Shown: positions 31,169-40,256, counted from the stretch's first letter. The stretch: 64,000 nucleotides of DNA from an uncultured Lachnospiraceae bacterium (GCA_910577115.1 CAJTMC010000009.1:1-64000), one strand, 5' to 3'. The notes: a model not told the origin generated them from the sequence alone. Program-made: numbers and translations.

Positions 31169-32860
31169 ATGGATTTTAATAGAAAAAAAGTACGACTTGG
31201 TGATTTGCTCGTAGAGGCCGGCTCGATTACACAGGAGCAGCTTATGAGAGCGCTGGAAAAGCAGAAAAAGACCGGAATGAAGCTCGGTGTGACGCTTGTC
31301 GATGAGGGCATCATCACAGAGGACGATATTGCGATGGCGTTAAGCCAGCAGCTTGGCATTGAGCTTGTGGATTTGCAGAATATTAATGTGGATAGTGCGG
31401 TTACGAAGCTTGTGCCGGTCAATATCCTGAAAAAGTATACAATGATACCGTTTGCGTTCAGCGAAAAGAATAAAAACGTGCTTCGTGTGGCAATGGAAAA
31501 TCCGCTGGATACGTATGCGCAGGAGGATATCTCGATTATTACCAACTATCAGGTTGAGCCTGTGGTTGCAACGACGCGAAGCATCATGCTTGCGATTGAC
31601 AAGTATCATGGTCAGAACGAGATGAAGAGCGCCCTGAACCAGTATGCGAAGGAAAAACGGCTTGAGGTTGAGGTAGACGAGCAGGAGCAGGAGGATATCA
31701 ACAGTTCTCCGATTGTAAAACTGGTCAAGGAAATGATTGACCTTGCCGTACGCCAGAGGGCGTCGGATATACATATTGAACCGATGGAGGAATATATTCG
31801 TGTCCGGTATCGTATCGATGGTGTCATGCAGAAGAAAGCAACCTACAATGTGTCGGTATTGCCTGCGATTATTGCGCGTATCAAGATTATCGGCGGCATG
31901 GATATTTCCGAGAAGAGAAAGCCGCAGGACGGACGTATCACACAGGTTGTAGACCATGTGGAGTATGATATTCGTGTTTCGATTCTGCCGACAGTTTTTG
32001 GTGAGAAGGTTGTTATGCGACTTACCGCGAAAATGGCGCTCACGAGGGAAAAGAGCCAGCTTGGCTTAAAACCCTATGAGCTGGAGCAGTTTGATTATAT
32101 TATCAGTAATCCGCATGGAATTTTACTTGTTACGGGACCGACCGGTAGCGGTAAATCGACAACGCTTTATACGGCGCTCAGCGAGTTGAATACGGACGGT
32201 GTGAATATTATAACGGTTGAAGATCCCGTCGAGGCAAATATTGATGGTATTAATCAGGTTCAGGTGAATCCTAAAGCAGAACTTACGTTTGCGAGTGCGC
32301 TTCGTTCGATTCTGCGACAAGATCCGGATATCATCATGATCGGTGAGATTCGAGACGGTGAGACGGCGTCGATTGCGGTGCAGGCGTCGATTACGGGACA
32401 TTTGGTAGTGAGTACGCTTCATACGAACTCGGCGGCAAGCTCGATTACGCGTTTGGAGGATATGGGTGTGGAATCGTATCTGATAGCCGATTCTGTGATT
32501 GGTGTTATCGCACAGCGACTTGTAAGACGTCTTTGCCCGATGTGCAAAAAGCCAAGACAGGCGACTGTGGATGAAAAGCGGTTTATGGGCGTGGACGAGG
32601 ACAAAGAGATTACAATCTATGAGCCTTGCGGCTGCTCAAAATGTGACAATGTAGGCTATAAAGGGCGTATCGGTGTGTATGAGATTATGAAAATGACGCC
32701 GGCATTAAAAAAGATTGTCAGTGCAAGACAGGGTGCGGACGTGCTCAAGGAGAAGGCGATTGAGGAAGGCATGAGGACGCTTCGCATGAGTGGTTCGGAG
32801 TATGTGCTGGAAGGCATTACCTCGTATTCGGAGGCTGTCAGAATTTCGTTTGATTCGTAG
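31169..32860 (+). CDS. GspE/PilB-family assembly ATPase
   Basis: 563 residues. N-terminal GspE-II domain (RLGDLLVEAGSITQEQLMRAL), the N2 region, then the secretion ATPase: Walker A GPTGSGKST (about 325), Asp box IITVEDPVE, Walker B IIMIGEIRDGETA, His box TGHLVVSTLHTN, and a zinc motif CPMCKK..CGCSKC. It powers assembly of type IV pili or type II-like secretion pseudopili, possibly also the DNA-uptake pilus that would feed ComEA/ComEC (inference). Unusually, no pilC, pilin or prepilin peptidase gene is beside it. TGGAGG precedes the ATG. Confidence 0.92.
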   Translation: MDFNRKKVRLGDLLVEAGSITQEQLMRALEKQKKTGMKLGVTLVDEGIITEDDIAMALSQQLGIELVDLQNINVDSAVTKLVPVNILKKYTMIPFAFSEKNKNVLRVAMENPLDTYAQEDISIITNYQVEPVVATTRSIMLAIDKYHGQNEMKSALNQYAKEKRLEVEVDEQEQEDINSSPIVKLVKEMIDLAVRQRASDIHIEPMEEYIRVRYRIDGVMQKKATYNVSVLPAIIARIKIIGGMDISEKRKPQDGRITQVVDHVEYDIRVSILPTVFGEKVVMRLTAKMALTREKSQLGLKPYELEQFDYIISNPHGILLVTGPTGSGKSTTLYTALSELNTDGVNIITVEDPVEANIDGINQVQVNPKAELTFASALRSILRQDPDIIMIGEIRDGETASIAVQASITGHLVVSTLHTNSAASSITRLEDMGVESYLIADSVIGVIAQRLVRRLCPMCKKPRQATVDEKRFMGVDEDKEITIYEPCGCSKCDNVGYKGRIGVYEIMKMTPALKKIVSARQGADVLKEKAIEEGMRTLRMSGSEYVLEGITSYSEAVRISFDS

Positions 32861-32890
32861 GATTTTAGATAAAAATTGTTGACGATAGAA

Positions 32891-32927
32891 AAAGAGCTGT
32901 ACACTTTACTTTCGGAGAGTGTACAGC
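32891..32927. terminator. Bidirectional terminator, pilB-like / ACT genes
   Basis: GCTGTACACT (32896-32905) / AGTGTACAGC (32918-32927), perfect 10-bp stem. Minus-strand reading is followed by TCTTTTTC, suiting the convergent ACT gene; plus-strand reading by CTTTGCATTTT. Confidence 0.8.
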
Positions 32928-32950
32928 CTTTGCATTTTAGAACGGCTATA

Positions 32951-33355
32951 TTATAGTACGGTATACCCTTTTTGCTTCAGCACATTTTCCACTGCTCCGG
33001 GATCTTCCGTATGGAACACCATAATCGGCTTTCCTGACTGGCGGTTAAAGGACAGGTACAGATAATCCAAACTGATGTTTCCGTCACTGATAAAGCTTAA
33101 AAGCTTATTGAGATTTCCGACTTCGTCCGTAATTTCCACGCCGATGACATTGACCATACGGCACAGATAATCGCTTTCATTGAGCGCTTTACAAGCCGTT
33201 TCGGGATCGGATACGACCATGCGCACAATCCCGTACTCGGCGCTGTCGTTGGTGACGGAGCCTAGGATATTGATTTGGTTGTCCAGCAGAATTTGAGTGA
33301 TATTCTGCATGGCGCCTTTTTTGTTTTCCGCGTATATTGATATTTGTTTTAACAT
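32951..33355 (-). CDS. ACT-domain regulatory protein
   Basis: 134 residues, essentially two ACT domains (first KQISIYAENKKGAMQNITQIL; second VIGVEITDEVGNLNKLLSFI). ACT domains bind amino acids. In many clostridia and archaea a protein like this accompanies indolepyruvate oxidoreductase or phenylacetate-CoA ligase genes, fitting the location 110 bp downstream of iorB on the same strand. Probably senses an aromatic amino acid (inference). Confidence 0.85.
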   Translation of the reverse strand: MLKQISIYAENKKGAMQNITQILLDNQINILGSVTNDSAEYGIVRMVVSDPETACKALNESDYLCRMVNVIGVEITDEVGNLNKLLSFISDGNISLDYLYLSFNRQSGKPIMVFHTEDPGAVENVLKQKGYTVL

Positions 33356-33465
33356 TTTAAATATTATCCCCCTCTATTCTGTTAAAGTAGCTGTTTTTAT
33401 GATAAGACAAAAAATAAGATTTGTCTTGTAAAATAGTTTCTAATGTGTGTGAATTTTTTCACGAA

Positions 33466-34035
33466 TTAGATTGCATATCCTGCTTCAAATGCGGCTTTAT
33501 TGATGTCAACTGTCTTTGGCGGAACGGTCTGCTCGATTACTTCAATCCACTTTTCCTTTTCAAAATCCATGCGCTTTGCAGCAACACCGATAATAATGGT
33601 ATTGAAAACCTTCGGATTTCCTAATTTTTTTGCTTCTGCCATCGCGTCTATGGCAATCACATTATGGTTTTTCGCAAGCTCCTCAATGATATTTTCCGGA
33701 TATTGTGCGGCGCCTGTCACAACTGTAATCGGATCTATGCGCTGGTCATTGACAATAATAACGCCGTCCTTTTTGAGAAAATGTGCATATCGAAGCGCCT
33801 CAAGACGCTCAAAGGCAATCAGCACGTCCGCCTGCCCTTCTTCGACAATCGGTTCCGATACAGTGTCGCCGTAGCGCACAAAGGTTACAACACTTCCGCC
33901 ACGCTGCGCCATTCCATGTACCTCGGAGAGCTTTACGTCAAACCCTGCTTTTGTGGTGATACCGCCAAGAATGCGGCTTGTAAGCAGTGTACCCTGACCG
34001 CCTACACCGACGATCATTATATTTTTTGTTGTCAT
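33466..34035 (-). CDS. iorB: Indolepyruvate ferredoxin oxidoreductase, beta subunit
   Basis: 189 residues, normal length. Begins NIMIVGVGGQGTLLTSRILG, the gamma-domain signature of 2-ketoacid:ferredoxin oxidoreductases, and has KLSEVHGMAQRGGSVVTFVRYG and a C-terminal NTIIIGVAAK. With IorA it oxidatively decarboxylates aryl pyruvates (from Trp, Phe, Tyr) to aryl-acetyl-CoA, reducing ferredoxin. Starts 18 nt after iorA; GGAGG-type site upstream. Confidence 0.93.
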   Translation of the reverse strand: MTTKNIMIVGVGGQGTLLTSRILGGITTKAGFDVKLSEVHGMAQRGGSVVTFVRYGDTVSEPIVEEGQADVLIAFERLEALRYAHFLKKDGVIIVNDQRIDPITVVTGAAQYPENIIEELAKNHNVIAIDAMAEAKKLGNPKVFNTIIIGVAAKRMDFEKEKWIEVIEQTVPPKTVDINKAAFEAGYAI

Positions 34036-34053
34036 TTTATCTATATCCTCCCT

Positions 34054-35790
34054 TCAACTTTTGCGCTCTATAGCATCAAATTTGCAGCGCTTCATACAAA
34101 GTCCGCAGCCGTTACACATCGTATCATCAATCTTGACGGTGCCGTCTGCATTCTTTGTGAGTGCAGGGCAGCCGGGAACTAAGCACATACCGCACTTCTT
34201 GCATTTTTCGGGAATTGTGACGCATTTTGCTTTCGTAGCCTGCGATTTTAACAAAGCGCAGGGGGCGCATACGATAATGACGGAAACCGCATCGCGTGCA
34301 ACCTCACGTTTTACGACAGCCTCCAGCTCGTCAATATCGAAGGCGTCAACCTCATACACATGCTCAACACCGATTGCCTTGCAGAGATGATAGAGGCTGA
34401 TTGCCTTTGTCTCTTTTCCGTTGAGCATTTTACCGGTAGCGGCGTGATCCTGATGGCCTGTCATACCTGTTGTAGAGTTATCAAGAATCATTACAGTGCC
34501 TGTCGCCTGATTGTATACCATGTTCATCAGCGAGTTGACACCTGTATGTAAAAAGGTCGAGTCGCCGATTAATGCAACCCAGTTTTTTATATAATCTTTG
34601 CCCTTTGCTTTTTCCATTCCATGCAGCGTGGATATGGACGCGCCCATGCAGACTGTCGTGTCAATGACGTTGAGCGGAGCAACTGCGCCAAGTGTGTAAC
34701 AGCCGATATCGCCTGCGCCATGAATACCAAGTTTTTTCAATACGGAGAAGGTACTTCTGTGCGGGCAGCCCGGACAGAGGATAGGCGGGCGTGCCGGAAC
34801 CTGTGCGGCAGCGGCAAGGTTAAGCGTTTCGCCAAGCACGCGCTCGCGTATCATGTTTGCACTGTACTCCCCCTGTACTGTGAACAGCTCTTTTCCGATG
34901 CATTCGATGCCCCATGATTTTACCTGCTCCTCAATGAGCGGTTCAAGCTCTTCAAAGATGTAGAGCTTTTCCACCTTTGATGCAAATTCCTCAATCAGCT
35001 TTCGTGGCAGCGGATGTACCAGACCAAGCTTTAAGATGCTTGCATTGGGCATGGCTTCTTCTACATATGTATAAGGGATACCGCTGGTGATAAATCCGAC
35101 TTTGGTATCTCGGTAAATTGCTTTATTGATTTCAAAACCGCATGCATCTTCCGCCATCTGCTTTAGACGGTTTTCTACGTGGACGTGGCGTCCCTTTGCA
35201 TTTGCCGGCATCATAACATGCTTTGCCGCGTTTCGTTCGTAGGGCTTGTCAGGAACCTCCTGCTGTTCTTCTAACGTGACAGGTCCCTGTGAATGGGCAA
35301 GTCTTGTCGTGGTCCGAACCATGACAGGCGTGTCATATTTTTCACTGTATTCAAAGGCAAGCTTTGTGAAATCCTTAGCTTCCTGCGAGTCGGAGGGCTC
35401 CAGTACAGGAACTTGTGCGACACGCGCCACGCAGCGCGAGTCCTGCTCGTTCTGTGAGGAATACAATCCGGGATCGTCGGCTGCGACCAGTACCAGTCCG
35501 CCGTTTGCGCCGATATATGAAACCGTATAAAGCGGATCACTTGCCACGTTGACGCCGACCATTTTCATGGACGCCATTGCACGCACGCCGCTGATAGATG
35601 CACCGATTGCCACTTCCATAGCGACCTTTTCGTTCGGTGCCCATTCCGCATAGATTTCAGGATACTTTACAATGTTTTCGCTGATTTCGGTGCTCGGTGT
35701 TCCGGGATATGCGCTCGATACCTTTACACCGGCCTCAAATGCACCGCGGGCAATCGCTTCGTTGCCCAGCATAATTTTCTTTTCGCTCAT
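34054..35790 (-). CDS. iorA: Indolepyruvate ferredoxin oxidoreductase, alpha subunit
   Basis: 578 residues. Pyrimidine-binding and TPP domains of the 2-ketoacid:ferredoxin oxidoreductase fold: AYPGTPSTEI near the start, then LCPGCPHRSTF and GDIGCYTLGAV, and the TPP motif GDSTFLHTGVNSLMNMVYN. The C-terminus has a ferredoxin domain with CKKCGMCLVPGCPAL and CNGCGLCMKRCKFDAI; the first cluster motif is spaced slightly differently from the second, as usual in IorA. Catalytic partner of IorB. Own promoter and a leader that shares its sequence with the arginine operon leader. Confidence 0.95.
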   Translation of the reverse strand: MSEKKIMLGNEAIARGAFEAGVKVSSAYPGTPSTEISENIVKYPEIYAEWAPNEKVAMEVAIGASISGVRAMASMKMVGVNVASDPLYTVSYIGANGGLVLVAADDPGLYSSQNEQDSRCVARVAQVPVLEPSDSQEAKDFTKLAFEYSEKYDTPVMVRTTTRLAHSQGPVTLEEQQEVPDKPYERNAAKHVMMPANAKGRHVHVENRLKQMAEDACGFEINKAIYRDTKVGFITSGIPYTYVEEAMPNASILKLGLVHPLPRKLIEEFASKVEKLYIFEELEPLIEEQVKSWGIECIGKELFTVQGEYSANMIRERVLGETLNLAAAAQVPARPPILCPGCPHRSTFSVLKKLGIHGAGDIGCYTLGAVAPLNVIDTTVCMGASISTLHGMEKAKGKDYIKNWVALIGDSTFLHTGVNSLMNMVYNQATGTVMILDNSTTGMTGHQDHAATGKMLNGKETKAISLYHLCKAIGVEHVYEVDAFDIDELEAVVKREVARDAVSVIIVCAPCALLKSQATKAKCVTIPEKCKKCGMCLVPGCPALTKNADGTVKIDDTMCNGCGLCMKRCKFDAIERKS

Positions 35791-35841
35791 TTGTCAAATC
35801 CTTCCTAATGTTTAATTTTTCATCGTCTGCCCTTGGGCGTT

Positions 35842-35912
35842 TTTCCAAACATTTAGAAACACTTAGGCTGTGTTTTTGGCAGCTTTAGCGTTTCTTAATG
35901 TTTTACACACTA
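35842..35912 (-). promoter_or_regulatory. Leader element shared with arginine operon (iorA copy)
   Basis: Minus strand from 35912 begins TAGTGTGTAAAACATT; the 3' block (35870-35842) matches the arg copy at 28 of 29 bases. Here the 5' arm (AAACATTAAGAAACGC and on) pairs with the 3' arm (GTGTTTCTAAATGTTT) in a long hairpin of about 20 pairs with a short loop. It ends about 50 nt before the iorA start codon, with a further small hairpin GCCC-aa-GGGC in between. Confidence 0.6.
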
Positions 35913-35923
35913 CCATGTTATTT

Positions 35924-35952
35924 ATGATAGAGAAAAATTTATCATAAGTCAA
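35924..35952 (-). promoter_or_regulatory. Sigma-A promoter of iorAB
   Basis: Minus strand -35 TTGACT (35952-35947), 17-bp spacer, -10 TATCAT (35929-35924). The start would be near 35917, a few bases before the leader element. Confidence 0.75.
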
Positions 35953-35974
35953 TTAAAAAAATGATGAAATAAGG

Positions 35975-36003
35975 CTGAAAATGTATGGAAAATAGAGTAT
36001 AGT
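35975..36003 (+). promoter_or_regulatory. Candidate promoter of feoAB
   Basis: -35 CTGAAA (35975-35980), 17-bp spacer, -10 TATAGT (35998-36003). No clear Fur box is seen. Confidence 0.45.
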
Positions 36004-36044
36004 AATAGTATGAAAATATGATAACAGGATTTGAGGGATAAAAC

Positions 36045-38390
36045 ATGACATTAAAGGACTTACCAATCGGAAAAACCGCTACAATTTTAGCAGTCGGCGG
36101 AGAGGGGGCGCTGCGGCAGCACTTTCTTGATATGGGCGTGATACCAAACGCAGAAGTGAGCATGATAAAATATGCGCCAATGGGTGATCCGGTGGAGCTT
36201 CGCATACATGGTTATGAGCTGACGCTGCGCCTTGCGGACGCTGCAAAAATAGAGATAACAGATGTTCGTGAAAGTGCAAACAATACACAGCAGAACAAAG
36301 AAACGGGCGGGCGCAGGGCAAAAACGCAGCATCCGGGACTTGGCGAGGGCGGAAAGTACCATGTCAAGGCAAACGAGCATCCGCTGCCGGACAAGGAGCG
36401 CATCACGTTTGCGCTTGCGGGAAATCAAAACTGCGGAAAGACAACGCTCTTTAACCGGCTTACGGGTGCAAACCAGCATGTGGGAAATTTTCCCGGCGTG
36501 ACGGTGGATAAAAAGGAGGGTGCAATTCGTGGAAAAAACGACACACTTGTTACCGACCTTCCCGGCATTTACTCCATGTCGCCGTATTCGAGCGAGGAGA
36601 TTGTGACAAGAAATTTTGTGCTGGACGAGCATCCGAAAGGAATTATCAATATTGTGGACGCGACCAACATCGAGCGCAATCTGTACCTGACCATGCAGCT
36701 TTTGGAGCTGGATATTCCGATGGTGCTTGCGTTAAATATGATGGACGAGGTGCGGGAAAACGGCGGTGCAATCCGCGTCAACGAGTTAGAGGAGCTGCTT
36801 GGCATTCCCGTCGTGCCGATTTCCGCGGCAAAAAATGAGGGGATTGTGGAGCTGACAGATCATGCAATGCATGTTGCAAAATATCAGGAGCGTCCCGGCA
36901 GACAGGACTTTTGCGAGGCAGAAGACCATAATGGAGCGGTACATCGGTGTCTGCATGGCATTATGCACCTGATTGAGGATCATGCTGTGCGTGCAGGCGT
37001 GCCTGTGCGGTTTGCGGCTGCGAAGCTTGCGGAGGGTGACAGGCTGATACTGGAGCGGTTGTGTTTGGACGAAAATGAGCAGGAAACGTTGGAGCACATT
37101 ATCTGCCAAATGGAGAAGGAGCGCGGGCTTGACAGGGCGGCAGCGATTGCGGATATGCGTTTTTCGTTTATCAACAAAATCTGCAGGGAAACGGTGGTAA
37201 AGCCGGGAGAGAGCAGGGAACATGCAAGGAGTGCAAAAATTGACAAAATATTAACAGGGAAATATACGGCAATTCCGACCTTTATCGGCATTATGGGGCT
37301 GGTATTTTGGCTGACGTTTAACGTTGTCGGGGCGGGGCTGTCGGCAGTTTTGGAGTTTCTCATCGGAAAGCTGACAGATGCGGTAACGCTTGCAATGGAG
37401 GCGGGAAATGTAAACGTGGTATTACAGTCGCTTGTGCTTGACGGCATTTTTAACGGCGTGGGAAGTGTTTTGAGCTTTCTGCCGACGATTGTGACGCTGT
37501 TCTTTTTCCTGTCGCTTTTGGAGGACAGCGGTTACATGGCGCGCGTGGCGTTTGTGATGGATAAGCTGCTGCGTAAAATCGGGCTTTCGGGGCGCAGCAT
37601 TGTGCCGATGCTGATTGGCTTTGGCTGCACAGTGCCGGGGGTTATGGCAAGCAGAACGCTGCCCTCGGAGCGTGACAGAAAGCTGACGATTTTGCTCACG
37701 CCGTTTATGAGCTGTTCGGCGAAGCTGCCGATTTATGCGTTTTTTACGGCGGCATTTTTCCAAAAATACAGGGCGCTTGTGATGATTGGACTTTATGTGG
37801 GAGGTATTTTGGTTGGCATTTTGACGGCGCTTTTTATGAAGACCGTTTGTTTTAAAGGCGAGGCAGTGCCGTTTGTCATGGAGCTGCCAAATTACCGGAT
37901 GCCTGGCGCAAAAAATGTGGCACAGCTTTTGTGGGAGAAGGCAAAGGACTTTATTCAGCGGGCGTTTACGGTAATTTTTATCGCCACGATTGTAATTTGG
38001 TTTTTACAGAACTTTGACATCGGCTTAAATGCAGTGTCAGATTCGCATGAGAGTATCCTTGCCGTAGCGGCAGGCTTTATCGCGCCTGTTTTTGCGCCGC
38101 TTGGCTTTGGCGACTGGAGGATTTCTACGGCGCTGATTACGGGATTTATGGCAAAGGAGAGCGTTGTGTCAACGATATCCGTACTCTTTGGCAGTGTGGA
38201 GGCGCTGTGTGCGGCAATCACGCCTGTTTCCGCGGCTGCGCTGCTGGTGTTTTGCCTGTTGTATACGCCATGTGTGGCGGCGGTGGCATCCGTAAAGCGG
38301 GAGCTTGGCGCGAAATGGGCGCTGATAATGGTGGCAGGGCAGTGCGTGATTGCGTGGGTATGCGCGTTTGTGGTCAGTCTTTTTGGCTGA
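36045..38390 (+). CDS. feoB: FeoA-FeoB fused ferrous iron transporter
   Basis: 781 residues. Residues 1-75 are a complete FeoA SH3-like domain (LKDLPIGKTATILAVGG, LRQHFLDMGVIPNAEVSMI). A charged linker of about 45 residues leads to the FeoB G-protein domain: G1 GNQNCGKTTLF (about 128), G3 DLPGIYSM, G4 NMMDE. The C-terminal membrane domain has Gate motifs (FLPTIVTLFFFLSLLEDSGYMAR, FGCTVPGVMASR) and about eight segments. It imports Fe2+ driven by nucleotide hydrolysis. FeoA is normally separate; the fusion guarantees 1:1 stoichiometry. Confidence 0.94.
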   Translation: MTLKDLPIGKTATILAVGGEGALRQHFLDMGVIPNAEVSMIKYAPMGDPVELRIHGYELTLRLADAAKIEITDVRESANNTQQNKETGGRRAKTQHPGLGEGGKYHVKANEHPLPDKERITFALAGNQNCGKTTLFNRLTGANQHVGNFPGVTVDKKEGAIRGKNDTLVTDLPGIYSMSPYSSEEIVTRNFVLDEHPKGIINIVDATNIERNLYLTMQLLELDIPMVLALNMMDEVRENGGAIRVNELEELLGIPVVPISAAKNEGIVELTDHAMHVAKYQERPGRQDFCEAEDHNGAVHRCLHGIMHLIEDHAVRAGVPVRFAAAKLAEGDRLILERLCLDENEQETLEHIICQMEKERGLDRAAAIADMRFSFINKICRETVVKPGESREHARSAKIDKILTGKYTAIPTFIGIMGLVFWLTFNVVGAGLSAVLEFLIGKLTDAVTLAMEAGNVNVVLQSLVLDGIFNGVGSVLSFLPTIVTLFFFLSLLEDSGYMARVAFVMDKLLRKIGLSGRSIVPMLIGFGCTVPGVMASRTLPSERDRKLTILLTPFMSCSAKLPIYAFFTAAFFQKYRALVMIGLYVGGILVGILTALFMKTVCFKGEAVPFVMELPNYRMPGAKNVAQLLWEKAKDFIQRAFTVIFIATIVIWFLQNFDIGLNAVSDSHESILAVAAGFIAPVFAPLGFGDWRISTALITGFMAKESVVSTISVLFGSVEALCAAITPVSAAALLVFCLLYTPCVAAVASVKRELGAKWALIMVAGQCVIAWVCAFVVSLFG

Positions 38391-38433
38391 TTTTGGTTGG
38401 GGTTCATTGGTTGGCTTTGATAGAGGAAAGGAT

Positions 38434-38667
38434 ATGGTGAGCGGTATGGAATATGATGAGAAAATGATTGACGAGGTTTTGAAGCATTTGGACAGCGAGC
38501 TGGAGCTTGGTGCTGTCAGAATGAGCGTCATTTTTGACGAAGAGGCAGATGCTGACAAAGAAGTATCCCATAAATGCTGCCACAGCTATGGAAAACCGTC
38601 AACGGAAACGGTCGGGCTGTTGGATATGTATACGGATATCAGCGCAGGAGCGCCGGACAGGAGCTAA
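38434..38667 (+). CDS. Small protein after feoAB
   Basis: 77 residues from ATG 38434 (GAGGAAAGG just upstream; ATG 38446 is an alternative). Acidic and soluble: MEYDEKMIDEVLKHLDSELE, then a Cys-Cys-His cluster HKCCHSYGKPSTETVG that could bind a metal. Not the usual Cys-rich FeoB-associated membrane protein. Starts 43 nt after feoAB, so probably co-transcribed and possibly iron-related (inference). Confidence 0.6.
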   Translation: MVSGMEYDEKMIDEVLKHLDSELELGAVRMSVIFDEEADADKEVSHKCCHSYGKPSTETVGLLDMYTDISAGAPDRS

Positions 38668-38723
38668 GCGTAAATGCCGAGAAAAAAGCTGATGAAGCAA
38701 AGACAGGAGGCATGGTTGAAAAA

Positions 38724-39110
38724 ATGACACGAATGAAAAAAAGAGTGTTGTACGCGGTCGCTTTTCTGATTTTACTGGTGATTGAGGTTCTGATTGCGCT
38801 GTTTGTGCATGACCGCTTTGTCCGCCCGTACTTGGGAGATGTGATTGTCGTGGTGGTTGTGTATTGTTTTGTCCGGATTTGGATACCGGAACATGTCCGC
38901 CTGATGCCGCTTTGGGTATTTTGCTTTGCGGTGTGCGTGGAGATTTTGCAGTATTTTCGGATTGTGGAAGTGTTGGGAGTGGAGAACAATGCGTTTTTGC
39001 GGACGCTGATTGGCACGTCGTTTGCGTGGGAGGATATTTTGTGCTACGCGGCGGGGGGTGCGGTGCTGGCAGCGTGGGAAGTGTATGTGCAGAAACAAAG
39101 GTTTCAATAA
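38724..39110 (+). CDS. DUF2809-family membrane protein
   Basis: 128 residues with four hydrophobic segments: RVLYAVAFLILLVIEVLIAL, DVIVVVVVYCFVRIWIP, LWVFCFAVCVEILQYFRIVE and ILCYAAGGAVLAAWEV. The order and the EILQYF segment match DUF2809. Function unknown. AGGAGG is at 38705-38710: ATG 38712 is too close, so 38724 was chosen, but the start is uncertain. Confidence 0.75.
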   Translation: MTRMKKRVLYAVAFLILLVIEVLIALFVHDRFVRPYLGDVIVVVVVYCFVRIWIPEHVRLMPLWVFCFAVCVEILQYFRIVEVLGVENNAFLRTLIGTSFAWEDILCYAAGGAVLAAWEVYVQKQRFQ

Positions 39111-39125
39111 CAGGAGGGAAGAGAT

Positions 39126-40256
39126 ATGATTTTAACATCGGGATATAACTTGGAAGGATATGATATTGTGTCCTATATTGGATATGAAAGTGCGAGAGCA
39201 GTGATTGGCACAGGATTTTTCAGCTCTCTGGATGCATCGGTTTCCGATTTTTTTGGAGTCAGGAGCAATATGTATGAGGATAAACTGGATTTGGCTGAAA
39301 AAGCGGCGCGGGAGCAGCTGATACGCAAAGCGAAACACATGGGAGGCAATGCAATTATTGGAATTGATGTGGATTATACGACATTTACAGCTGATTTGAT
39401 GGGGGTCATTGTTGGTGGTACGATTGTGAAGGCGCAAGAGCGGGAAGAAATGAAAATGCCGAAAAATGAATCAAGACAGATTTGTAATTTAGATTATAAT
39501 TTATCTGTTCCGTTTAGAATTTTGGATAGCCTTTTTCTTTATGATACGGATACGGAGAAGCTTTCCATTAGCTTATCCGGAAAAAGCTATTGCCACGATG
39601 CGATAAAAGGACTGAAAGTAAGGGTAGTGATTGAAACCATATTTCAGGAGACAGTGGAAATTCCCAATATTACATTTGGAGATGTTTGTGTGAATGAAGA
39701 AAAGGAGTTATCAACAGAATACTGCCGTATAAAAATGGAATATGAACTTTTTAAGATGCTGAAAGATGTTTCCGTTCAGGTTACGAAGTTTGTTACAAAA
39801 CAGGATGAAATTGTGGAAGTATCTCCAGCGCAAAACAGAAGAATTGATATTACAAAGGAGGAGTTAGAAAATGTCCGGAAATTTTATGGAAGGGATGCCA
39901 TAGGCAGAATATATAAGAGTGACTCGGGCTGGGTTTGTTATTGCGGAATGGAAAATTCCGAAGAAGAAAAGGTGTGCAGACTGTGTAAGCGGGAATTAAA
40001 TGCAAAGGCATCCGCGCAAATAAATACAGACGGTTATGCAGAAACGTTTCTTTTGGAGGAGCATTTTGATGCTATCAGTGCACTGAAAAATGCAAAAGCG
40101 ATTTGTGAGTATTTAGAGACTTCAAATTATTCTGATCAGTATTTTCGTACAACAGTTTTGCCTGAAATAAAAAAGTATGAGAGATATGAACGTATGTATG
40201 GCTCGATGAAGGAGTCGGCAATTGTTAAATTAAAGGAATTGTATGCACACAATTAG
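39126..40256 (+). CDS. YbjQ-domain protein with C-terminal zinc ribbon
   Basis: 376 residues. Residues 1-105 are a YbjQ (DUF74, formerly 'heavy-metal-binding') domain: ILTSGYNLEGYDIVSYIGYE and KAAREQLIRKAKHMGGNAIIGIDVDYTTF. A middle beta-rich region of about 150 residues is not recognised. A zinc ribbon follows (WVCYCGMENSEEEKVCRLC, about 271-290), then a helical tail. YbjQ normally stands alone at about 105 residues, so this is an extended architecture. Strong site AGGAGGGAAGAG before ATG. Confidence 0.8.
   Translation: MILTSGYNLEGYDIVSYIGYESARAVIGTGFFSSLDASVSDFFGVRSNMYEDKLDLAEKAAREQLIRKAKHMGGNAIIGIDVDYTTFTADLMGVIVGGTIVKAQEREEMKMPKNESRQICNLDYNLSVPFRILDSLFLYDTDTEKLSISLSGKSYCHDAIKGLKVRVVIETIFQETVEIPNITFGDVCVNEEKELSTEYCRIKMEYELFKMLKDVSVQVTKFVTKQDEIVEVSPAQNRRIDITKEELENVRKFYGRDAIGRIYKSDSGWVCYCGMENSEEEKVCRLCKRELNAKASAQINTDGYAETFLLEEHFDAISALKNAKAICEYLETSNYSDQYFRTTVLPEIKKYERYERMYGSMKESAIVKLKELYAHN

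Noticed and set aside
36087..36632. 181-codon minus-strand frame opposite feoAB
   Set aside because: Antisense to the conserved FeoA and G-protein domains; composition is that of a shadow frame.
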